Part shown: positions 51,250 to 59,626 of the stretch, one piece after another
How positions within the stretch are numbered: the stretch's first letter is position 1
Layout: every line of letters begins with the position of its first letter
From: Pedobacter aquae
Lineage (GTDB): Bacteria; Bacteroidota; Bacteroidia; Sphingobacteriales; Sphingobacteriaceae
Reading direction: 5' to 3'
NCBI RefSeq assembly: GCF_008195825.1
Contig: NZ_CP043329.1
Location: 3,534,001-3,598,000 of the forward strand
DNA: 64,000 nucleotides
Translations under genes and position numbers: made by a program
Notes under the pieces: model-generated
Seen by the model: only the letters and a program-made list of their open reading frames with translations
Told to the model about the DNA's origin: nothing
The model's database searches: none

Positions 51250-51828
51250 ATGCAAAATTTAAACAAAGAAGTAGACAGGTATAACCTGCAGCCTAAGAAG
51301 TTTATCATGTGGCTGTTTATGATATCATCTATCATATTTTTTGCAGGTTTAACAAGTGGTTTTATTGTTTATTCTGGTGATGGAGTAGGCAAAACACTTA
51401 ATGTGGCCTTACCACAGGCTTTTATTTACAGTACTATTGTCATCGTACTCAGTAGTGCAAGTATGCACTGGGCTTATCTTCAAACCAAACGGTTAAAGTT
51501 TGGCAACCAGCGTTTGGGTTTATGGCTAACCTTATTGTTAGGTATTGTTTTTATTGTTATGCAAGTTTATGGATGGTCTGTATGGACAAATCTGGGCGTG
51601 TTTTTTATAAATTCTAATGCAACCATAAGCTTTGTTTACGCATTTACTTTTTTACATATTATTCATATCTTGGCGGGGCTAATTATTATAATTACAGCGC
51701 TAATTAGCAGTTATAGGAAGCTACCAAATGTCATTAATTTATTTAGGATGGAAATCGCATCTATTTTTTGGCATTTTGTAGATATTCTATGGATTTATTT
51801 ATACGTTTTCTTACTTTTGAACCAGTAG
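51250..51828 (+). CDS. ctaE: Cytochrome c oxidase subunit III-like protein (first copy)
   Basis: The 192-residue protein has five membrane helices and resembles the CoxIII/CyoC family (FLHIIHILAGLIIIITALI and FWHFVDILWIYLYVFLLL, with the FWHFVD motif near the end). It directly follows ctaB (adjacent codons) and precedes a second subunit III gene. Two tandem genes of this family are usual in Bacteroidota. Confidence 0.88.
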   Translation: MQNLNKEVDRYNLQPKKFIMWLFMISSIIFFAGLTSGFIVYSGDGVGKTLNVALPQAFIYSTIVIVLSSASMHWAYLQTKRLKFGNQRLGLWLTLLLGIVFIVMQVYGWSVWTNLGVFFINSNATISFVYAFTFLHIIHILAGLIIIITALISSYRKLPNVINLFRMEIASIFWHFVDILWIYLYVFLLLNQ

Positions 51829-51863
51829 AATTTTTACGAAGAATTTACAAGCAATAATTTTTG

Positions 51864-52562
51864 ATGAATACAGTAGCAAAATTAGACGAAGTTAAAACTA
51901 CTCCCTGGAGCGGAGGAAGATCTCCATTTTCTGTAGAGTACGGAAAATTGATGATGTGGTTTTTCCTTTTATCAGATGCATTTACATTTTCTGCATTTTT
52001 GATTTATTACGGAGCACAACGTTTTAGTAAATTAACCTGGCCAGACCCAGATATCGTGTTCCAATCCATACCTGGTATAGCAGATCATGGCTATCCATTG
52101 GTATTTGTTGGTATCATGACTTTTATTTTAATTATGAGTTCTGTAACAATGGTATTAGCCGTTGAAGCAGGTCACAGAAAAGCTAAGAAAGAAGTAATCT
52201 GGTGGATGGTAGCTACCATAGTAGGTGGTTTTATGTTCTTAGGCTGTCAGGCTTTAGAGTGGACACATTTACACCACGAAGGTTTTTGGTGGGGAACTAT
52301 TCCTGATGCAGAAACAGTAAAGTCTCTAGGGGCCGATGGTGTAAGTGCACAACAGTTTTCTAACTTGTTCTTTACCATCACAGGTTTCCATGGTTTCCAC
52401 GTATTTTCTGGTGTAGTCATTAACATCATCATATTATTTATGACGATGGCTGGCGTATTCGAAAGAAGAGGTCATTACTTAATGATAGAAAAAGTTGGTT
52501 TATACTGGCACTTTGTTGATTTAGTTTGGGTATTCGTATTTACCTTCTTCTATTTAGTTTAA
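51864..52562 (+). CDS. ctaE: Cytochrome c oxidase subunit III (second copy)
   Basis: From the ATG at 51864 (a TTG lies one codon upstream) the 232-residue product has about five helices and a fuller CoxIII pattern than its neighbour: MMWFFLLSDAFTFSAFLIYYGAQRF, TITGFHGFHVFSGVVINI and YWHFVDLVWVFVFTFFYLV. Subunit III stabilises the oxidase core and its oxygen or proton uptake. Confidence 0.9.
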   Translation: MNTVAKLDEVKTTPWSGGRSPFSVEYGKLMMWFFLLSDAFTFSAFLIYYGAQRFSKLTWPDPDIVFQSIPGIADHGYPLVFVGIMTFILIMSSVTMVLAVEAGHRKAKKEVIWWMVATIVGGFMFLGCQALEWTHLHHEGFWWGTIPDAETVKSLGADGVSAQQFSNLFFTITGFHGFHVFSGVVINIIILFMTMAGVFERRGHYLMIEKVGLYWHFVDLVWVFVFTFFYLV

Positions 52563-52581
52563 TTTTTAATATTTGTATCCC

Positions 52582-52923
52582 ATGTCTCAAGAAAATACAC
52601 ATTCAGAACATGCAGAAGAGCATGTAAGCATGAGTAAAGGTAAAATCTGGAAAGTATTCTTTATTTTACTATTCATTACCGTGATAGAGTTTATTATAGC
52701 TTTAGCTATTCCAGAAACAGTAATGTCAACAGGTGTTAAAAACTTTTTATACATTGCTTTAACACTACTTAAAGCTTATTATATAGTAGCATTCTTTATG
52801 CACTTAAAGTTTGAAAAATATGCTTTAATAGTAGCTATTCTGGTCTCTTTTGTTTTTATCATTTATTTTATCATTTTGATGCTAACAGAAGGTAATTACA
52901 TACAGGATAGTATGCCTATATGA
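52582..52923 (+). CDS. Cytochrome c oxidase subunit IV (CyoD/CtaF-like)
   Basis: From the ATG at 52582 (an upstream TTG at 52573 is less likely) the 113-residue protein has an acidic, His-containing N-terminus (SEHAEEHVSMSKGKIWKVF) and three membrane helices, as in the prokaryotic subunit IV family. It ends 4 bases inside the next gene (ATGA overlap). Confidence 0.88.
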   Translation: MSQENTHSEHAEEHVSMSKGKIWKVFFILLFITVIEFIIALAIPETVMSTGVKNFLYIALTLLKAYYIVAFFMHLKFEKYALIVAILVSFVFIIYFIILMLTEGNYIQDSMPI

Positions 52924-53621
52924 GTAATAAATTTCCACTAGCGAAAATATTAATCCTGGTAACCATATTAGCGGTACCGGGATTTTTATATTATTTACTC
53001 CAGTCTAAAGGAGAAAATAGATATAAACCCTTACCTATTTTTGGTCCTAAAGAGGTAGCCAAGACTTTTACCAAGAAACGTGGTAAGAAGATTCCAGATA
53101 CTATTTTTCATGTTGTAAAATCTTTTGAGGCTACAAACCAAAATGGCGATAAAGTACTTATTGATAGCATAAAGAAACAGCTTATTGTGGTCAATTTTTT
53201 CTACAGTCGCTCTAAAGATATAGTTCCCCAGATGTATACCAATATAAAATGGTTAAATAAGGAATTTAAAGACAACAAAATCGTTAGATTTTTGTCTATA
53301 TCAGTAGACCCGGAATTTGATAATCAAAGTGTGTTAGCACAATATGCTAAGCAATATGATGCTGTTTCTGGTAAATGGGATTTTTTAAGTGCTGATACAA
53401 GCGTGGTTTATCCATTGGCAAAAAACCAATTCTTTTTAAATGCATTGGAGGATAAGCAAAATGATGGATTTATACACAGCGAAAAATTAGTTCTCTTAGA
53501 TGCCGAACATAGAATAAGAGGTTATTATGATGCTACATCAGCACCAGAAGTAAAGAAAATGGGCGATGAAATGAAAATCTTAATAACAGAAGAGTTAAGG
53601 AAAATAAAAGCAGAATTTTAA
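52920..53621 (+). CDS. SCO1/SenC-like protein lacking the copper-binding cysteines
   Basis: The 233-residue protein has one N-terminal membrane anchor (about 10-27) and a thioredoxin-like domain of SCO type (LIVVNFFYSRSKDIVPQMYTNI, FLSISVDPEFDN, HSEKLVLLDAEHRIRGYY). SCO proteins load copper into CuA through C-x3-C and a His. Here the two Cys positions are S98 and V102, and the whole protein has no cysteine; the His in GFIHSEK is kept. It therefore cannot bind copper in the usual way and may act as an assembly scaffold. It is coupled to the subunit IV gene. Confidence 0.85.
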   Translation: MSNKFPLAKILILVTILAVPGFLYYLLQSKGENRYKPLPIFGPKEVAKTFTKKRGKKIPDTIFHVVKSFEATNQNGDKVLIDSIKKQLIVVNFFYSRSKDIVPQMYTNIKWLNKEFKDNKIVRFLSISVDPEFDNQSVLAQYAKQYDAVSGKWDFLSADTSVVYPLAKNQFFLNALEDKQNDGFIHSEKLVLLDAEHRIRGYYDATSAPEVKKMGDEMKILITEELRKIKAEF

Positions 53622-53628
53622 TACGCAT

Positions 53629-54201
53629 ATGAACGATAAACTTATTTTCAGAGTTGTAGCAGGAGTGTCTATTTTCGTCTTTTTAGTGGTGGTTATTTTA
53701 AATCGTAAGATTATACCAGTAACCATAGCAACTCCAGACTTTGTTTATTTCTTACCTACTTTAAATGCCATTATCAATGGTACTTGTAGCGTTCTGTTAT
53801 TGGTTTCCCTGTATTTTATCAAACAAAAGAATATCACGATGCATAAAAGGGTAAATATTTTTACCTTTTTTCTATCCTCGCTATTTCTAGTTTCCTATAT
53901 TATTTTTCATTATTTCGCTCCGGAGACAAAATTTGGAGATCTTAACAATGATGGAAATTTGGATGTTGCAGAAATTGCAACGGCAGGCAATGTTAGATAC
54001 GTTTATTACGTTATTTTAATTACACACATCATTTTAGCAGCAGGTGTTTTACCGCTAATATTATTGAGTTTTTACAGGGGCTTACAAATGCAGTTAGAGA
54101 AGCATAGAAAATTAGTTAGATATAGCTTCCCTGTTTGGTTGTATGTTACTGTTACAGGTGTTATTGTTTATTTAATGATTTCTCCATATTACAATTTTTA
54201 A
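53629..54201 (+). CDS. DUF420 (CtaM-like) membrane protein of the oxidase operon
   Basis: The 190-residue protein has about five membrane helices and matches the DUF420 family: FVYFLPTLNAIINGTCSVLLLVSLYFIKQKNITMHKRVN and LILLSFYRGLQMQLEKHRKLVRYSFPVWLYVTVTGVIVYLMI, with the conserved His residues of helix ends. In Gram-positive relatives (CtaM) it is needed for assembly of the haem-copper oxidase. Position just after the SCO-like gene fits such a role. Confidence 0.85.
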   Translation: MNDKLIFRVVAGVSIFVFLVVVILNRKIIPVTIATPDFVYFLPTLNAIINGTCSVLLLVSLYFIKQKNITMHKRVNIFTFFLSSLFLVSYIIFHYFAPETKFGDLNNDGNLDVAEIATAGNVRYVYYVILITHIILAAGVLPLILLSFYRGLQMQLEKHRKLVRYSFPVWLYVTVTGVIVYLMISPYYNF

Positions 54202-54208
54202 TAAAGCC

Positions 54209-54475
54209 ATGAAGAGAGTAGGGATAATTATTGTACTATTTATTTTAATAAGTATTTCATCAGAAACATTTGCACAATGTGCTATGTGTCAAGCCACGGT
54301 AGAATCAAACTTAGATAACGGAGGTTCTACAGGTAAAGGCTTAAACAGCGGTATTATGTATTTATTAGCTGCACCTTATTTAGCTATGTTAGGTATTGGC
54401 TATTTATGGTATAAGAAATACAGAAAAAAAGACGTTACTATTGATATTAAGTCTGAAAGAATTAATTTGAACTAG
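54209..54475 (+). CDS. Small membrane protein with CAMCQA motif, unknown function
   Basis: The 88-residue protein has a signal peptide or helix (about 4-20), the sequence AQCAMCQATVESNLDNGG just after it, one further membrane helix (MYLLAAPYLAMLGIGYLWY) and a basic tail. The C-x2-C pair facing the periplasm could bind a metal or react as a thiol, and this operon's SCO-like protein has lost its cysteines. I know of no established function. Confidence 0.75.
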   Translation: MKRVGIIIVLFILISISSETFAQCAMCQATVESNLDNGGSTGKGLNSGIMYLLAAPYLAMLGIGYLWYKKYRKKDVTIDIKSERINLN

Positions 54476-54477
54476 TT

Positions 54478-54870
54478 ATGGCTAAAACGCCAGAAATTAA
54501 AGCATTTGTTTTAGCGAAATGTCCGCGTTGCAGAAGGGGAGATATGTTTCAAAATTCCATGTATGGATTTTCTTCTCAGAAAATGCATGAGCATTGCCCT
54601 CATTGCGGTATGCGTTATGAAATAGAACCAGGTTACTTTTATGCCGCTATGTATGTAGGTTATGCCATTAACGTAGCTTTAGCAGTTGGCATTGGCCTTC
54701 TTACCTATCTCATCACCCAGGAAGATAAAAGCCCTTGGATTTATATCATCACCATTTTAACAGCAAGTTTTTTACTGGCACCTTTAAATTTTAGGTACTC
54801 TAGAGTGATACTTTTATATTGGTTATCTCCTAAAATAAAATATGTAGCACATTATGACGAAGATAAGTAA
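54478..54870 (+). CDS. DUF983 family zinc-ribbon membrane protein
   Basis: The 130-residue protein has an N-terminal zinc ribbon (AKCPRCRRGDMF and HCPHCGMRYE) and two membrane helices (about 55-78 and 84-104). DUF983 members often lie in oxidase operons. No mechanism is established. Its end overlaps the next gene by 17 bases. Confidence 0.85.
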   Translation: MAKTPEIKAFVLAKCPRCRRGDMFQNSMYGFSSQKMHEHCPHCGMRYEIEPGYFYAAMYVGYAINVALAVGIGLLTYLITQEDKSPWIYIITILTASFLLAPLNFRYSRVILLYWLSPKIKYVAHYDEDK

Positions 54871-55525
54871 GGATACATTTACTTTTCTAGAAGAATTAAT
54901 TGCCAACAACAACCGCGATTGGTTTAACACTCATAAACTTAGGTATGAGCAGGCCAAGCAAAATGCATTAGATTTTACTGAAGAGCTTTTAGTAGGCTTA
55001 AAAAAAATAGATCCTAGTATACCGGAAGATTTACAAGCCAAAAAATGTGTGCTAAGAATTTACAGAGATGTAAGATTTAGCAAAAATAAAGCTCCCTATA
55101 AAAGTAATATAGGAATAAGTATATCTTCTGATGGTAGAGGCGGTACCTTACCGGGATATTATATCCATATAGAACCCGGAAAAAGTTTTATAGCTGGTGG
55201 CTATTGGATGCCAGAAGCTCATCATCTAAAGTCTATCAGACAAGAAATTGATTATAATACTTCTGATTTTCTAGATATTATAGAAGCTAAAGCTTTTAAA
55301 GCATACTTTGGAGGTTTAAGTACAGAAGATCAGTTAAAAAACGCTCCAAAGTATTATCCTAAAGACCATCCTTACATTCATATTTTAAAGCTTAAAAGTT
55401 TTATTTGCTCTAGATCTTTTACTGATGAAGAGATGGCTGGCGAAAATATGATAAATACGGTATTAGAAGGAATGAAGCTTATTTATCCTCTAAATAAATT
55501 TATTAAAGAAGCTATACTACAGTAA
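54854..55525 (+). CDS. DUF2461 family protein
   Basis: The 223-residue cytoplasmic protein matches the DUF2461/TIGR02453 family: FLEELIANNNRDWFNTHKLRYEQAKQNALDF at the start, LRIYRDVRFSKNKAPYKSNIGI and GGYWMPEAHHLKSIRQEID in the middle. Function unknown. It overlaps the DUF983 gene and may be carried by readthrough at the end of the respiratory operon. Confidence 0.87.
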   Translation: MTKISKDTFTFLEELIANNNRDWFNTHKLRYEQAKQNALDFTEELLVGLKKIDPSIPEDLQAKKCVLRIYRDVRFSKNKAPYKSNIGISISSDGRGGTLPGYYIHIEPGKSFIAGGYWMPEAHHLKSIRQEIDYNTSDFLDIIEAKAFKAYFGGLSTEDQLKNAPKYYPKDHPYIHILKLKSFICSRSFTDEEMAGENMINTVLEGMKLIYPLNKFIKEAILQ

Positions 55526-55555
55526 GCCTTAAAGAGTTTTGTATATTTATATAAA

Positions 55556-56401
55556 ATGAAAGAAATGAAATCTAAAATCTTATTATTTGCCATTATAGCT
55601 GCTTTGTTTACCAGCTCTTGTATGGTGATGTCTACTAAGAAGTATAAACAATTATTAGCTGATAAAGATTCTATTGCTGCTGGCTGGGATGCTGCAAAAG
55701 TTAAAATACAATCTTTAGAAGAAGAAATTGTAAAGCTTAAAGCCGATACTGCAAATTTAAACCAACGTATTGCAAGTTTAAGTAGTTCTTTAGACGATGT
55801 AAATAATAATTATGCAAAGCTGAGAACCAATAGCTCTACAGAGATAAGAAAGCTAGCAGATGACTTACAAAAACGAGAAGCTAGACTAAAAGAAGTTGAA
55901 GAAGTGCTACGTAAAAGAGATGAAGCTACTAATGCTTTAAAAAACAAACTTCAAAAAGCGCTCTTAGGCTTTGCGGAAAATGGCCTAACCGTTGAAATTA
56001 AAAATGGTAAAGTTTATGTTTCTTTAACGGATAAGCTTTTATTTAGCAGTGGAAGTATTGTGATAGATGAAAGAGGTAAACAAGCCTTAAAAGAACTTGC
56101 AAAAGTATTAAACACACAGCCTGAGATTAATATAGCTGTGGAAGGACATACTGATAACCAAAGGGTAGTTAACTTAGGCCAAATAAAAGATAACTGGGAT
56201 TTAAGTGTGCTGAGAGCTACTTCGGTGACCAGATTTTTAATTGATGAACAAAAAGTGGATGCTAACCGCTTAACCGCTACAGGTAAAGGAGAATTCCAAC
56301 CGGTAGAGAATTTAAATACAACCGAGGCAAGAAGTAAAAACAGAAGGATAGAAATTATACTATCACCAAAGTTGGATGAGTTGTATAATTTGATACAATA
56401 A
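55556..56401 (+). CDS. OmpA-family peptidoglycan-binding lipoprotein
   Basis: The product (281 residues from 55556, 278 from the ATG at 55565) has a lipoprotein signal (lipobox TSSC), a coiled coil (about 45-135, LQKREARLKEVEEVLRKRDEA) and a C-terminal OmpA domain (about 155-275) with INIAVEGHTDNQRV, RATSVTRFLIDEQ and ARSKNRRIEIIL. The Asp and Arg that bind diaminopimelate are in place. It ties the outer membrane to the cell wall. It ends in a strong terminator and marks the last core gene before the island. Confidence 0.9.
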   Translation: MKEMKSKILLFAIIAALFTSSCMVMSTKKYKQLLADKDSIAAGWDAAKVKIQSLEEEIVKLKADTANLNQRIASLSSSLDDVNNNYAKLRTNSSTEIRKLADDLQKREARLKEVEEVLRKRDEATNALKNKLQKALLGFAENGLTVEIKNGKVYVSLTDKLLFSSGSIVIDERGKQALKELAKVLNTQPEINIAVEGHTDNQRVVNLGQIKDNWDLSVLRATSVTRFLIDEQKVDANRLTATGKGEFQPVENLNTTEARSKNRRIEIILSPKLDELYNLIQ

Positions 56402-56422
56402 AAGGTGCTTCATATTATTTAA

Positions 56423-56458
56423 AGGGGATTTCATCTTAAGATGAATCCCTTTTTTTTT
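56423..56458 (+). terminator. Rho-independent terminator
   Basis: AGGGGATTTCATC (from 56423) pairs with GATGAATCCCT (to 56450) through a TTAA loop with one bulge, followed by nine T. It closes the OmpA gene. Confidence 0.88.
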
Positions 56459-56987
56459 ATGGTATTTAATATCCTATTATTGTGTAAATTTTTAGATATG
56501 ATAATAAAAGTCATTTTCTATTTTAAGCAATATTATCAGGAAATAAATGCTTTTATGTGAAGGAAATATTAAAAATCACAACACTAAATTGTAACTTAAT
56601 CAAAAAAATATATGCTAGCGGATATTTACTGGTTATAAGCCATTTTAAACGACTATGAACAGACTATTTTTCAAGTATTCTCTTTTCTTTCGGACAGAAA
56701 AGTATTAATACCGAAAGTAAAATTTACACCATAAAAATAGTTTCAGACGGCTCAATAAAAACGTCTAAATGAAAAAACGGGCACAAATTAAACTAGCCAA
56801 ACATTATTCCTTATCCTAAAAGACGACACCACCGACAATAAACGAACAGAAAATAAAAGACAAAATGCCAACGCTTCAGCAAAATCAAAAGAGCTGCATC
56901 CCAACGCTCAAAGCCGACCCAATGCAGCACATTTGCTTTTGACCCAACGCACCGACCCAAAATCGAATTAGTTTCACATAAAATCAA
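56459..56987. other. Island-left non-coding region with coding remnant and hairpin
   Basis: No intact gene is seen in about 530 bases. From 56655 to 56772 a frame beginning MNRLFF and ending SDGSIKTSK with one frame change looks like a remnant of a small secreted protein. From about 56884 to 56945 an imperfect inverted repeat (ATCAAAAG and AGCTGCAT facing ATGCAGCA and CTTTTGAC) is visible. Base composition shifts towards C-rich words (CCAACGC, GACCCAA). It may mark the junction of the island. Confidence 0.45.
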
Positions 56988-57007
56988 TATCTTTGCATCA
57001 AATGCAA
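56988..57007 (+). promoter_or_regulatory. Promoter and palindrome before the island regulator
   Basis: TATCTTTG (56988-56995) fits the -7 consensus. It overlaps an inverted repeat TTGCAT-CAA-ATGCAA (56993-57007) that covers the likely transcription start. The start codon follows at 57013. A regulator bound there would block transcription, which fits self-control by the Xre-type protein. Confidence 0.6.
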
Positions 57008-57012
57008 TTTAG

Positions 57013-57213
57013 ATGAGCCGAAAAGCAATAAATAGAATCAAGGTAGTACTGGTTGAGAAGAATCTGAGCAGTAAATGGCTTGCCGAACAACTTGGGAAAA
57101 ACGAAGCTACTATCTCTAGGTGGTGTACAAATGATGTTCAGCCTACCCTGCCAACTATAGTAAAAATTGCAGAATTAATAAATGTTTCACCAAGAGAACT
57201 CATCTGTGAATAA
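57013..57213 (+). CDS. Small Xre-family helix-turn-helix regulator
   Basis: The 66-residue protein is a single Xre/Cro-type domain (KVVLVEKNLSSKWLAEQLGKNEATISRWCTNDVQPTLPTIVKIAELINV), like the C (controller) proteins of restriction-modification systems. The next gene starts right after its stop. A short palindrome overlaps its promoter. It probably sets the timing or level of the island genes. Comparable small regulators lead many defence operons. Confidence 0.87.
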   Translation: MSRKAINRIKVVLVEKNLSSKWLAEQLGKNEATISRWCTNDVQPTLPTIVKIAELINVSPRELICE

Positions 57214-59622
57214 ATGGAAGAAAAACTAAACATAGCAACAAAAATTCCATTTAAAGTCTCGGCAAGAGCAGGTAAGCTTCTTGGTAGGGAAAATTTTTCT
57301 AATCCCGAAGGAGCAATAACAGAACTTGTTAAGAACTCATATGATGCAGATGCGGAAAATTGTCTTGTGATTTTTGATATACCAATAATCCAAATTGAAG
57401 ATGAAAATGGTGAAATTCAGAACATACCTGTAAAAGAAGAATCTGTTCTGTATATTATTGATAATGGCGATGGTATGGAGAAAAAGACAGTAGAAGACTA
57501 CTGGATGCAAATAGGGACAGGCAATAAAGAACAATTCTTCTTATCGGATAACAGAAGAGTCAAAACAGGGGCAAAAGGTATTGGCAGATTTGCTTTAGAT
57601 CGCCTTGGGTTAAATACAGAGATGTGGACTCTTTCAAAAAATGCAGAAAACAACATTGGTATTTATTGGCAAATGAATTGGAGCCAATTTGATGATTTGG
57701 AAAAATCAATATCTGAAATTGAGGCTGAAATTTCCGAAATTCCAATACAGATAGAAACCAAAATACAAGAACTACTTGAAAATAATTTTGATTTTCGAGA
57801 CTTAACCAATATAGATTTCAAAAGTGGCACAATTCTCAAAATATCGAATTTAAAAGACGAATGGTACATAGATGAAATAGAGAATGTTTACAAAAGTCTT
57901 GAAGCATTAATTCCGCCAAAAGAATTAAACATCCCTTTTCAGGTATATTTTAAACATATTCAAAATATATCTGATTACGGATATGTAAATACAGCATTTT
58001 ATAATGATTTTGATTATAAAATAAAAGCCAAATACAATGCAGAGTCATTAACTGTAGAATTTGAAATAGAGAGAAATGAACTGGACTTAAATGTTATTTA
58101 TAAAAAATACAAACATTTATACGAACAACTTTCATTTCCTTTTGATTTAAACACAATAGAAAATAAGACTTTCAAATACTCAAAAAGTGTAGGTAAGCTC
58201 CTAAATTGGGATTTGAATGAATCAAAGAAAAATCTACTAAAAGAAATTGGCGATTTTAATTTCACCTTTAACTATATAAAACTAGTAAAATCTTTGAAGG
58301 AAGGATATCCATATAAAGATATTATTGTAAAAGAAAGACGAGAAACTCTTGAACGATTTGGAGGCATCAAAATCTACCGTGATTCATTCAGAGTTAGACC
58401 TTATGGCGACCCCAAAAATGACTGGCTCGGTTTAGGTTTTAGAGCTGCAAAAAGTCCTGCTGGTGCTGGACAAAGAATAGGTGATTGGCGTGTAAATAAT
58501 GAATCTGTTGCAGGAATAATCACAATTTCAAGAAAAAACAATCCTTTACTAGAAGATAAATCAGATAGAGGTGGAATTCAGGAAAATGATTCTTTTGATA
58601 CTTTCAAAAATATAATTATTGCTATAATTCACGAATTTGAAGTAGATCGTTCAAGAATACTTAACCCAATATATCTTTTCAATCAACAAAAAAGGAAGGA
58701 AGAACAAGAGAAAGAAATCCAAAAGCAGGCCGAAGCTCTAGCTAAGAAGATAATTGAAGAACAAAAAAGGAATCCTGAACCTGATGAAAACAAAGAGCAA
58801 GAACGGGTTGAAACATTTTTTAAAGAATCTGTAAGAAATATTATTGAAGAAAAAGCAGATGAAGAGAATCAAGAAATAGTACAAGTAAGATCTCTTGCAA
58901 GTTTGGGTTTAATAGTTTCATCGTTTTCACACGAACTTAAAGAAGTGAGCAATAATGCTTCTGAAATAGTTGAATTGGAAAAATATGCGCTGTCATTAAT
59001 TCCAATTGATAAAAAAAGCTCTTCTGACTACCGAGATATGGTAGATATATTCCAATTGCTTAAGGAAGATAAAGAGAAAATAAAACATTGGGTTGATTAT
59101 ACTCTAACCGCAATAAGAAAGGATAAACGAAAAAGGTCAAAACTTGATATTGCTCATTTTTTTGACCAATTAAATGAATCTTGGAAACGAATTTTCAAGC
59201 GAAAAGATATAAATCTTTCCATTTTAAATAAAATTGGCAATCATACTTATGACTTTAGAGCTTTTGAAATGGATCTAACGACCATATTTTCTAATCTAAT
59301 AAACAACTCTATTGATTCATTCGAACAAAGAAAAACAATAGGAGATAGAAATATTGTCATCGAATTTGAAATTATAAATAATCGTCTTGAAATTATTTTC
59401 AGTGATAACGGAAAAGGATTAGATAAAGCATTTGAAAACAAGGAAGATATATTTCTTCCTTTTACAACATCAAAGAAGGATAGAACTGGAAATGAAATCG
59501 GCACTGGTTTAGGTATGTATTTGGTAAAATCAGTAGTAGACGACAATAATGGCAATATTGAAATATTGCATTGCCCTATTGGATTTTCGGTAAAAATTTC
59601 TTTTTCACTCATCAATAAATAG
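57214..59622 (+). CDS. Dual-GHKL protein: MORC-like ATPase plus S5 domain fused to a histidine-kinase-like module
   Basis: The 802-residue protein has two ATP-binding modules. The first (about 20-240) is a MORC/Hsp90-type GHKL domain: N-box ITELVKNSYDADA (E37, N41, D44), G1 IIDNGDGM (D83) and G2 GAKGIGR (119-125). An S5-like domain follows (about 385-480, IYRDSFRVRPYGDPKNDWLGLG), then a Glu/Lys-rich coiled coil (about 490-550). The second module has an H-box-like FSHELKEV (H573), N-box NLINNSIDSF (N696), DNGKG (D731) and GTGLGM (763). The next gene encodes a receiver, so phosphotransfer is plausible. Prokaryotic MORC-like ATPases are linked to restriction systems. It has no membrane segment. 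Confidence 0.88.
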   Translation: MEEKLNIATKIPFKVSARAGKLLGRENFSNPEGAITELVKNSYDADAENCLVIFDIPIIQIEDENGEIQNIPVKEESVLYIIDNGDGMEKKTVEDYWMQIGTGNKEQFFLSDNRRVKTGAKGIGRFALDRLGLNTEMWTLSKNAENNIGIYWQMNWSQFDDLEKSISEIEAEISEIPIQIETKIQELLENNFDFRDLTNIDFKSGTILKISNLKDEWYIDEIENVYKSLEALIPPKELNIPFQVYFKHIQNISDYGYVNTAFYNDFDYKIKAKYNAESLTVEFEIERNELDLNVIYKKYKHLYEQLSFPFDLNTIENKTFKYSKSVGKLLNWDLNESKKNLLKEIGDFNFTFNYIKLVKSLKEGYPYKDIIVKERRETLERFGGIKIYRDSFRVRPYGDPKNDWLGLGFRAAKSPAGAGQRIGDWRVNNESVAGIITISRKNNPLLEDKSDRGGIQENDSFDTFKNIIIAIIHEFEVDRSRILNPIYLFNQQKRKEEQEKEIQKQAEALAKKIIEEQKRNPEPDENKEQERVETFFKESVRNIIEEKADEENQEIVQVRSLASLGLIVSSFSHELKEVSNNASEIVELEKYALSLIPIDKKSSSDYRDMVDIFQLLKEDKEKIKHWVDYTLTAIRKDKRKRSKLDIAHFFDQLNESWKRIFKRKDINLSILNKIGNHTYDFRAFEMDLTTIFSNLINNSIDSFEQRKTIGDRNIVIEFEIINNRLEIIFSDNGKGLDKAFENKEDIFLPFTTSKKDRTGNEIGTGLGMYLVKSVVDDNNGNIEILHCPIGFSVKISFSLINK

Positions 59623-59626
59623 AATT

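Noticed and set aside
51250-52562. Two subunit III genes as a recent duplication
   Set aside because: The two proteins differ widely in length and sequence, and the tandem arrangement is common in Bacteroidota oxidase operons.
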